From NCBI GenBank assembly GCA_026874595.1, contig CM049311.1:32319176-32383175 (forward strand): a stretch of 64,000 bases of DNA. Reading direction: 5' to 3'. This document shows, piece after piece, positions 36,701 through 48,700 of the stretch; the stretch's first letter is position 1, and the number at the start of each line of letters is the position of its first letter. The notes under the pieces were generated by a model that was not told the origin of the DNA, made no database searches, and was given only the letters and a program-made list of their open reading frames with translations. This DNA is from Sipunculus nudus (lineage: Eukaryota; Annelida; Sipuncula; Golfingiida; Sipunculidae). A program made the position numbers and the translations under genes.

Positions 36701-39700
36701 TTGATCTTTTTTGAAGACTTTAACTTTCCTTATGTCTTGACTGTCACAATGTATGTCTCTAGCACTACCAGATGTTACTTATGGAGTATGTGAATGTGAC
36801 AGCAGGAAAAAATACACTGGGCAAAATGTACCATGACAATATGTCACAAAACTAGAAATAACTAAACAAAATGTACATCACAGTATAAAAAAAACACAAA
36901 ATAGAGTATATGTACTCTATTTAAATGTGACACAACAAAAATACAAGACACAAGTTGGGACAGAAAATCACAATGCAGAATATTAAATTGACTAAATGAG
37001 ACATAGGAAAAGAAAAGCTGGACAAAATGTCTTGGACAAGATGGCACACCTGAACAAAATGATGCAGCACAAAACTCCACACAAGAGATTGATTGTACAT
37101 CAACAAAATGTTGCACAACAAAAGCTGCAGGACAGAATATATATTTGGACAAAATGTTTCTGAAAAAATCATCATAGTTGGCTGCTGCCGGTCTGGATTT
37201 AATGAAAAATTGATTATATAAACTCTCACAAAAAAATATTAGTCTCAACCAGTGCCAAATTGGCCAATTTTCAAAAGTTTTACTCAAGGTAATACTTCTA
37301 AGCAAGCTTTAAGTATATTTATTAATAGCATATGAATCCTCAGTATTTCATATTTTCAGTCATTTAGTTGAACATTTGTGAGAGGCCACGAATATGTCCT
37401 TATTAAGTGCCACAATACCATGAGATATTGACAATGCGTATCAATTTCTCTCACAAAGTTCTGAAATTAATTTGTAGCTTGAATTTGATGATTTGAGCAA
37501 AACCTTATGAGAAGTATTAACTTTTTCAAAAAAGCATGTAAAATATAAACATAAGTAGTCTTTTCTGAAAAAAAGTAATATTTTAAAAACAATATACAGT
37601 CTCAGTATGGCCCTATGTATGTAAAAAGATATATATTGAACAATGTCATACTCCCTTTTATGAGATATCAAATGAAAATAACTGGACTGGTTCATGTCAG
37701 GTTTTATTCAAGGATTGAAGAGGTCCGTTACAAGTGATTACAAGCTTAATTAAAATCTGATTGCTGTATGATGTAGATTAAAGCTAGTGACCAATTGCAT
37801 GTTTATAATTAACTTTATAATCATATTGTAATTTAAGAACACACCCTACTCATACTACAAACAGTGAGGAATTTTATAAATAGCTTATATACAGTATGAG
37901 TGGGGATTTCAGGAGTGGTGGTTATTTATAATACTCTTAATAGAGTAATATGGGTTGATTGTAACATTCAGCTTGCTATCAGCATGTATGATTAGAAATT
38001 ATGGTTATGAGATAAAATCACATGATGTTTTTGGTTCTTGAAATCCATGAACACATATGTGATATAAACATTATAGATTAAGATCGTGGCAGTGTGGGTA
38101 CACAGACAATTGAGCTTGGGGTTTTTATAGACATGTTAATCATAATAAAGTGCTCTGATTTCTTCCTGGTCACCCACATTGATTCTACGGTAACACTTCG
38201 CTTGTAAAAAAAACTATCAGAATTCAAAATAGGGAAGTTAATCACTCTCATTCAGCTGTCTGTCAGCAGTTGGTTAATTGTCTGTTCTCATTTTACATGG
38301 GTGCTTTAGGCATTAAAAGTATGCAGGGCTCATGTTTACTCTGGTATTTCATATTTATTCCCATAATTGTCTCATATTTTCTTATATTTTTTTCAGTATT
38401 TTTACATTAATTTCCTATATTTTCCTATATTTTTTCACTGCAAAATTTTTTTTCAGATATATATTGTAATTCCTGAATATTTATAATTGATTATGCAGCT
38501 CGTTTGTAGAACTGTACAGTTAAGTGTTGCAATATTACAAGTAAAACCATCTTTATATATAAAATAAACATACCTGTACATGTGGCTTGGAGAATAGATG
38601 GTCATGTTAATTTATGGTACATCCAGAATTGTGCAATGAAAATTCGTAAAAGGGGCCTAATCACCTATAAAGCATGTTGAATTAACACAAAAAATAGCTT
38701 CTTCCTCTGAAAATAAATTTGTACCTGCCAAAAATATTGCCCTGAAACAGTTTGCTTACTCCTGTAAACATGTTAAAAACAGCACGATGTCAACATAAAC
38801 ACCGAGCGTGTCAGTCAGGAGATGCCCTGAAACACTGCATTGCTGCTCATAAGCGGACCTTCGGTTAGGGTCATGGTAAACAGACACGTGGATTGTGTTT
38901 ACAAACATGCAGAGCCATGACAAGGAGTTGAACAGCCGTATGCAAGGTACTGAGACTGTGTGCTGGGATGGTTTTACTGGGAAACATTTGTATAAATCAA
39001 AACTGAACTGATTGTGTGAAAGTATTGACAAAATTCTGCTCCTGATTTGCCCCGTTATTTTTGTCATTAGTCCTCTAAAATTTCTGTAAAACATTCAGGA
39101 GCCTGGTTGAAGCCCTGAGTATGTTTTACAGGCCAATTTTGTAGAGAATTTTAACCTTTGTATGATCCTTTTTTTTTAGCAAACCTGTGAGCTTATGCGA
39201 TGGTGTGGTGTCGTCCGTCGCCCGTTGTTATGTCGTCCGTTGTCTGTAAGTTAACCCGTACTATCTTGTTTTTATATAAAACTTGTGTTATCAGGGGGCA
39301 ACAAAATAATAACAGAACTGTTTTGCTAAAATTTTATGGGTAAAAGCACGGCATAACAAAGAGAAGTCGGAACCGAACTGTAAAGTTTGCTTCAAATCTT
39401 TAATGAAATGGCCAAATGGCATCATGGATAAAATTTCTACTGAAAAGCAAAACAAAAATTCTTGATGTGGAGGGGCAAATTATTGTACTGGGTATCTGAC
39501 AAACCAACACATAATAGTAACGTACATAGCAGTTAATGGTAACCAGCAGCCAGCTAGGTTAAAATATAATTCTATAAAAAAGGGTACAGGGCTTTTGTCA
39601 GGTATGCTACCTTAAGTAAGTCTCTGGTAACAAAACACTATGGCAGCCCTATCTTCACTGGTAACTTTAATGTTCTTAATTCAGTGTTTGTCAGGATAAC

Positions 39701-42700
39701 AAGGATGGGATTGTTTAGAGAAAAGGTGTTTTTTTTCCATTCAAAATTGGATTGCATACAACATCAGGTAATAAATATTTTATTAAAGTATTAAAGATGT
39801 TTCCTCAGGGCAAAGTGATATTTCCTCTGTCATATATATTCTGTTATAACAACTAAACTGGATTAATGCACCTTGCTTTTATGTGACGTTCAGTTTAACC
39901 AACTGCAACATATTCAGAATATGGCAGCCAGAATTCTCACAGGGAATCAAAATTAGAACACATCAAACCACTTAAATATTTATATTATCTTCACTGTTTG
40001 CTAGTTATTGGAACACATCAAACAAGTTTTGTATTTAAATTATCTTCACTGTCTGCTAGTTATTAGAACACATCAAACCAGTTTTGTATTTATATTATCT
40101 TCACTGTTTGCCTGTTGAACAACAAATGAAAGTTCTAGTTCTGACTCTGGTATACAAGTGTCTCTATGGGCTGGCACCATAGTATCATCGGGTACTCTTA
40201 CAAGTTGCAGCCAAACAATCCATGCAGAAAACTGCATTCTGCCGACCAGTATTTATTTAAATGTACCTTTCAGCATGGCGGGCCTGATAATATTTATATA
40301 TATCCCACATAACCTTTCGTTTATTAATCACTCTTTGCTCTTAGTAGATCTTAGTCATACAGTAACATGTAACCACGGCTCCCTAGTGAAAAAATACTTT
40401 TAGTCATTACTTTACTATTGCTAAAGTGTTTACATGTATACTGTTGCAAATAATGAGTAGGTTAATCGTGCTCTGTTATGAGAAGTATGTGTCAGGGAAA
40501 AACATGTAGTTATATAGGTCAAGTATTTTATCTTGTATTAGGTGTCAGTTATAAAGGGCCCAATCACCTATTTGGCCTTATAAACTAAAGGTAATCCACT
40601 GGAGCTTTTATAAAAAAAATAGACCAGAAAATGTGGATATCACCACACACTGGCTGTTTGTTTTGTCTGTATCAACGTGTTTATAATATGTGGGAGCCTG
40701 TCAAAAAAATAAAATCAAATTGAACAAGGGCATCTGGCGGCAAGTCAGATATTGCCAGAGCTTTGCAAATGGCGTTTGCAACAAGTGACCTTTCTACCTC
40801 CCCATATATACACCTACCACCTTAGGTTACATGTTTTTCCCATTTGTCAACATTGCTGTGTTATCAAACATGTTGTTGATAAACAAGTTCATATAGCCTT
40901 CATGGAGGTCTTATAGAAATAATCATAACCAGAATTACCCTTAGATTGTTAATACGAACACAGAGGAAGCCAGAGGTCAAGTGAAAGGGCACCTCTAAAC
41001 AAATAAATAGCAGATACAAAGAAACCCAGACAGTGCTTATTTTGAAAATACATCCTTCTCCTTTTAACTCCAGGTATATTATTCACTCTTCAGTGATTTG
41101 ATCTTTTCAAGATATATATTTGTATACATGACAAATATATCTAACTAGTCTTCATGTATGTGTCATACATGTATTATATACCAGTCTTGAAAAAAAAATC
41201 AGAGCAATTGCTCATCCCATTTTGATGATTATGCATTGAAAAAGAATATAAAATAGGTTGCCATGTTAGTTATCTGTTGATTCCTAAATTCAGTTGCAAT
41301 CAACCTCCAATAGGGACCAATCATAAAAAAATCAGGGTAATTGATTTAACAGTTCAGGAGATAGACACAAGCTTAAAGAAGTGTGACACATGGATAAACT
41401 GATCTTATGGGCACCTGCTAAGGTGGTGTAGGGCCCGTGAATAATATACATATTATAGGGGTAATATTTGGGTTAAAATAACTGACTTTTGTTAATATAG
41501 GCTCTAAGCATGGAAAAAGAGGTGTAAAATGAAATGGGGGGGGGGGGGGGGGGGAAGGCACATACACATGCAGTTGTGTTTTGGTCATCTTCATGCAGTT
41601 GTTTTGCTATTAATATTGGCCTTGGAAAAACTTATATATAAGCATACTAGGGATTTAGGAAAAGGAGGGGTCCAACCCTTGTGGAGTAATGACTAAACCA
41701 TAAAAAAGGTCCCAAAGTCAGGAAGGGGGGGGGGTCCATGTAATAAAATTTGGTCTGAAACTATTAAAAAAAGATTGCGGCGGCTGAAAAGTGGAGGACC
41801 CCTAGACCCATTCCTTGGATCCGCTTCTGCATACAGGTACTCTAAGTGGCACTGGTCTGTATTCAGATTACCAAGGGATCATTATACTTTTATATATTCA
41901 CCTTTCCAACAAAAAGGTATCAGAACAGGTTTGCTTTTCCACAGAATAATATACCTTTCCAAGAAAGATGCATCATACCAACATATCAAACTTTAAGTCA
42001 CAATTCACTCAGTGTAAACCTGATTCTGCCATCTTACATGCCATCCTACATGCACACTTGCATGCAAAAAGAACTGAATTTTCATTAGTAACACTGTCAT
42101 ATCAGAAACAAGTTTGTGCTGTAAAAAAAACCCAGGATATTCTAGGAGATGAACTCCTATATGCCAGAAAGTATAAGAAATTATGGACCATTTTTATACA
42201 AAAATATTAGAAATATAAGCAGTCGGTGGAACACAAGCTGTAAAATATTTCTTTTTTTGTGACATGTTTGTTTAAACTTATCAACTACTAACATTTAAAA
42301 CATCTAGGTGTTCACATTTCCAATGGATTGGTACAAAATGAAAGATTCCTTTTCGTGCTATATTTGCCTGTCTGAGACAGGCGGAAAAGCGTTATTACTA
42401 CCCCTGTTACTGATTAAACTTATCAAATATGGCATTATGATCATATTTACTGTATCATATATGAAAATTCATTGAAGGAAGTGGGTGGGTGGTTGTGGTA
42501 TTTGTGGTGATAAATTTGATATATTAAATTGATAAAATAAAGGTCATATGTTTTGTGGTCTCAGTTTATTTATGCTTTGTTTCCATCGAGGCTGCTACAT
42601 TATGTATATCACACATTTTTTGTCAGGTTATAGTTATATAGCAATAAGGAAGTATTACCACTCAGGATATCACAATGCTGTTAAACATGACTTGTTTGTA

Positions 42701-45700
42701 TGAGTAATAATCAAAAGATATAACTCTGTTGTACAAATAAACAAGTGTACAAACACATGATACTGCTATACTTATGGAATAAATATCAGTATAGATAGCA
42801 TGCCAGGTTAAGATGTGAAGATAAGTGTCAAATATATAAATAATGCCTTGAGTCTGTTCCTGACTTCATCCCTTCCACCTTTTATTAGTAGTTTTAATCA
42901 GCGTATCTTAAACTTGTTTCTTTGGTACTTAAGTTTACTCTTATATAACTGCATATAAACTGTCTCATATGACTGCACTTGGACTATTTGAGTTATAAAT
43001 ACAAATTACCAAATTACCAAGTTGTTTTATTCAAGTACTTGGCCATGTTCAAAACGTGAAGATCTTGGCCTGGGTCTTTCAAGTTCAAGTTCAAATCAGC
43101 TGAATTATACTTAATGTCTCTTGGTTTTATTTAGAAAGTGATAAATTTTAAAGTATGACATAATTTAATCTTATATTGATTTCAGAGGAGTGTAATATTG
43201 ATGACCTTAACATTGATCTAGGATTAAAGTTTTTACCCCCATAATTTTCGAAGTGCTGCAGTTTTTTCCCCTCAAATTTAACACACAAGTTGTTTCAGTG
43301 TAGTTCTGGGACAAGTTTGAAAACTGATGACTTTGGCCTGGCTCTGAAAGGTCAAATCTATGGATTTATAGAATTATTGTGACCTTCATAACCTCATTTT
43401 GTAATGCATATTTTTCCCCTCATAATTGATACACCATTTGTTTCAACTAAATTGTTGGAGGAGTTAGAAAGTGGTGAACTTGCATGACTATAATTTCTAG
43501 GTTTAATCTGTGGGGGAAAATATGATTTCTGTAAACACATTAACTTGTTATATGGTACATATTTTCACTCAAATTTTGGGATATGGGGGGGGGGGGGGGA
43601 GGTAGGAGACATATCTGTTTTTGCAGTCTTCTAGCTAAGAAATGCAGTTAAATTATTTATGAGAAAGTTGACAATTTTCATACATCATATGTGTCCAATA
43701 GATGATGGTTAAGCTCAGAACACAAAGAACTCAGATTAAAAAAAAAGATTTCAAAGCTGCAGAATATTTTATATTTATTCTATAAATGGAACTATTTAAA
43801 TGTAGTATGCTGCCCACGGGAGATGCCATCTTGCCTTGCATATGCAGGACCCAGTTCTGTAAGTCCTGAAGGCTGTAACATATGAATATTTTTGATGATG
43901 TTTTTAGTCTCATTAGGCCTTTTAGTCCCTCATCTAATTGAGTCCTAAATTCTGTGATCATATTCATGTTTTAGAGATTACTGGTAATTGCCAATTTTCA
44001 GCGGGGATACACACAATGGTTAATATTATTAAAGCTTGCAAAACATGGTTAATTAATCAATGTCTGGATGATGCATAGCACTCATACTTACAAATAATTA
44101 CATTACTGATATACATATATTCAGCAGTAATCACAGCTGAGCTCGCTATAATTAGAGGAAGTCACATATTTAAGAATGTTAATGCATGAAATGCCTCTGA
44201 TTAGTTCTGTTATTTTCGGAAAAATTATCAACACTTCTTTAAGAGTTAACGCATAAATGACAGTTATTTCAGACTGAGACTTATATCTACATGGATTGCA
44301 CAACACCCCCAGCTGATGTGTATATATGAGTCATTATTTTGTGTCATGACTCGAGTGGTGATTTTGGCATGAATAAGCTGGCCTCCCACCTAACAATTTT
44401 TTTTCCCAGCCAAATTTATTTCACTATTGGTGTGAAGTCTGGCTGGCTGGCATATTCCTGCACACCTACTGATTTGGCAGCTACACCACCGGGAATTTCC
44501 TGCCATTTTGGTCACTTCTGAATATGCTCCCGGATTACTGTTGTTGTCATGAATGATGGAAAGAGGAAAGGAAGAAGGAAATAGGATGATTCCTATGTAC
44601 CCATCTTGGATCGGTTGTATTACAGAGCTTGAAATAACGCCTCCCGCCTGTCTCATACTGGCAAACACCTGCATGGAAAGGCATTTTTCATCTTGTACCA
44701 ATCGGTTTGAAAGGTGAACACTGAGACGTTTTCCATACCAAATATCTGATAAACAAGAACAAAATTGACAAACCTGTGAAATTGTGAACCTGTATTTATG
44801 TTGGAAAGGTGAAAATTTCAAAGTATCATGATCCCTGTATTATGTAAACCTTCAGTCTGTCAGTTAACTTACAGTGTCACAACTGTAACTAAATACCAGC
44901 CCTTTTATGGATTTTTATGAAACTCACCTTATCAGCTTACCGATATATTATTTCACAGGCATTTGATTATAGGCAAAATCCAGGCATATTTAATGAGGTC
45001 AGAGGTCACAAGGCTACTTTGTGGTGTGGCCCCATTAACTTACCAGGAATATGGTTGATTTACCAATATAATATCCCACCTAAGATCAATTCCCGGCAAA
45101 TCTATGCATATTTCATGAGGTCAGAGGTCACCAGACTTTGGTGGTGCTATGATGACTTACCAAAAATATGATGGATTTTGATGAAATTATATCATTATAA
45201 ATGTTTACCAATAGAGTTTACCAGAATTAAATTCTTGGCAAAATCCATGCATAAATAATGAGGTCAAAGGTCACCAGGCTTTTTTGTGGTGTAGCCATGA
45301 TAACATACAAGGATAATCAGGACTATTATGTAGTCTAAAACTGAAATGAAATTCTACAGATGTACATAGTATTGTAATTAATTGGCCAGCCTTAAAAAAC
45401 AGAAGCAGTTACAACCACCAAAAGAAATTCAGGTAATCATTTTATTGCAGGCTTCCTTGTTTATTATCCTTGTATTCAAATCCTTGCATAACTATGTCTA
45501 TTTATATCATGTTTATTTGAGCTACAGGGCCCATTTGAGAGGCACTAACATATCTGTTGAATTGTAATGTTTTTATATTGAAAAGCCATGGTTCTTAATG
45601 GACAGGGTTTTAATATTTAATGTGTTTGAGAGCTGAATGATGTCATGATATTTTCAGGTCTGGATGACTCACTGGCAGGGTTTCTGCAGGCCTTCCAGCT

Positions 45701-48700
45701 GGCGTCAATCAATGGCAAGAGACTCCTCATTCTGACCAATGGTGACCTTGAAAAATTAGGTGTCCAGAAACTTGGTCACCAGGAAATGATCATGCAGGCA
45801 ATTGAACTGCTATGCAATCTGGTAAACCAAATATATCATATTTCTCAAGTAATTTCACACAGTTCAACTTTTGAACACACTTGCCCAGTAGAACAAGTAT
45901 AACAAGGAGACTGCTGCTGTAATGGCAAAGGTGCCGGACTTGTGATCAAGCGGTCAAGGGTTCGATTCCCGTAGCCTCTCACTTCTTCACTAAAACCTGT
46001 TTAGCAAGGTCTCAGCCAAAAGTGTGATTATGTCAGCCCAGCATTGCAAATGGGTACCACATTAAGTGTCATCTGTGTATTGCTTGCCCTAGGGACCTAA
46101 AAAACGTGTGTGGGTTCTGTAGCGTCCCCAAGTAGCTACTGCTGGGAAGTTTATTGCAAAGTCTTCTGAGCCAGATATTTGGATGGGGACTTAAAACCTA
46201 CAATTTCAACTTTAAGATTCAGCTTTTACTTGCCCTTCATGAATTTTTACTCGTCCAACCAAAATCAGTGATCGCAACCACAAACACAAAGAGTGTTCCA
46301 TAAGATTATGTTGCGTGCGAAATTATATGTTAAACAATAAACTTTCAAATTTCATTTTGTTAATAATATTTTTCTTTAGTATTTGTACAGGTAAACATAC
46401 AGGTAATTGAGAAAAAGAAGTATTATCAATATGATTTTATTTATCCCAGAAAGAAAATGTCTAACTAAATATTAGTTTAGATTCAGGCCTATGGGTAAAG
46501 GTTTATGTTTCCCAGTCCTGTCAAGTAGGAGCCCGCTTTTGGTTGCCATACCACCTTTTTCTGGAGTTTTTACTTGCCCCTGGCAAACATTTCACTGTTA
46601 ATGTTGTTTTGCTGTGTTTCATTATTATAAACAAGTCTTCAATTGGAATTAAATATTTGAGATGACCCCGGGTCAGATCTGTATTAACAGTGGATTTGCA
46701 TTCTTTATTATCAAACCCAGGATGAAGTAAGGGTTATATTTAATTTCTCTTTTGAGATTCAGATCAGTAATATATTTTAAAGAAATGGCACAAATTGGTC
46801 AGACATGATTAAAACCACAACATGCATTCTAAACTCTTGACACGATGCTACATAAACATATCAGTTTCTCTATTTGGTATCCATCATGGTTATAATGTAA
46901 CAATAATTACCCAGGTTTATTTTATTGACGTTAAGTAAATCAAGTATAAATAAGCTGTTTATTTTGCCCCTGCTACTGTTATCAATGCCATGATGCATTT
47001 CATCAGGGTGTTCTGTGGATTCCATTTTGTATTCTATCTAATGCAAGCCTCCGCCATTCACTTATTGGGCCCATGTTCTAAGGTACATTCATGCAGAAGT
47101 GACTTTACCTTAGTGAATAATTGTTGATGATGTTACTTGATCTTGACAATGTGCCTTGATCTGGACAATGTGCCAGATCCACACTAAAATCTAATTGATT
47201 CTTCATTGGCCCATTCTCGAAATACCCTGAAAATTTCTTTATATTCAGTTTATGATTGCAAGTTATTTTGCTAACAAATATATACACAAACAGGAATTAA
47301 AATTGTTTTTGTGTAGGTTTTTAATATGGTGAGATCATGAAAATGGAACTCTGGCAAAACACTGAAAAAAAGTGGAGATCGCACAATTTTATCCTTGCAA
47401 ATATGAAGTTAACCACAGTAAATTGTGTTGATACTACATTCTGTTATGATGAGCACATATTTAACCGCTTTACCACGGGATCAGTTGGCTCACTTCTCAT
47501 AAATAAAGATTTTCAACCTATTATTTTAATTTATTGAATCAGTACCCATCAACTTCCAATATAATATACCTTTGCATTTTATGAAGTATGATGGTGTGCT
47601 ATTTTAGGTAGGATTTTGTAATACAGTAGTGATGGACCAATGATGGATTTTAATCAGTGATTGGTGAGTTTGTGCAGATGATCCATTCATCAGTCATGCA
47701 GTGTAATAAATGATTACAACATTATCTGGGTTATTCCACCCCTTTGATACACAAAATACTGTGGTTCTCTTTTTGTCTGCAGGTGGAACAAATTTACAAT
47801 ATTTATGAAAATTAAATTATTTTAAAAAGGGCCATATCATATATCTGACCTTACAAACTAAAGGTAATCCCTTTAAACTTTAATTAAAGTATGCCAAAAA
47901 ATGTGGATATCACTGCACATAGGCTGCTTGTTTTGTTTATATCAATGTGTGTATAATATGTGGGGCCCGACAAAATAATCAAAACAAATTCAACAAGGAC
48001 ATCTGGCAGCAAGTCAGATAAGCCAGAGCTTTGCAAATGGTGTTTTCAATAAGTGACCTTTCTACCTCCACATATATGAAACTACCACTTTAGGATACAG
48101 TTTGTCAACGTTGCTGTGTTTACATACATGTTGTTGATAAACAAGTTCAGACATCCTTCATAAAGTCCTTATAAATACTTTTCATGACCCTGATAACCCT
48201 TAGATCATTAATATATACACAGAGAAAGCCAGAAATCAAATAAATTTTCAAAAGGTAGGTGAATGGGCACCTTTAAATGTATATCTATAGAAGAAAATGT
48301 TTTAATAATACAGACTAGAAGTCTTCAACCATTGCAGTTTTTAGCTCAGCTGACTATAAGTCATCTGAGCTATAGTCGTGGTCCTTTGTCCGTCGTCCGG
48401 CCGTCCGTCCGTTAACAGGGCACGTTTTAAAACTGTTGGACCTACGAATCCAAAATTCTGCATACCATTAGATGTCCCCAAAATCTCCTACCATACCAAA
48501 AATTGGGTCATTAGAACTTCGTTCCTTTGAGATATTAAGGAAAAACCTCCGTTTTCCATAAAAAAGCCATTGTTACACTTCAAGGCTGCCTAATATCAAA
48601 ACCACTAATCTGTTTTTGATCAGATTTAGTATTCATATTCTTCCATACATTTCCTGTGCACATACCAAAAATTAGATCAGTATTAGGTATTATTTTAAAG

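Noticed and set aside
36862-37305. 147-residue minus-strand ORF
   Set aside because: Arises from a degenerate GACAAAATGT minisatellite; low complexity, rich in F, C and V, no family resemblance.
44390-44821. 143-residue minus-strand ORF
   Set aside because: Partly overlaps a dispersed repeat and has no recognisable domain; it lies antisense in cnk intron 1.
45906-45980. Functional tRNA gene
   Set aside because: Box B is perfect, but the acceptor and D arms do not pair into a cloverleaf and a SINE-like body follows.
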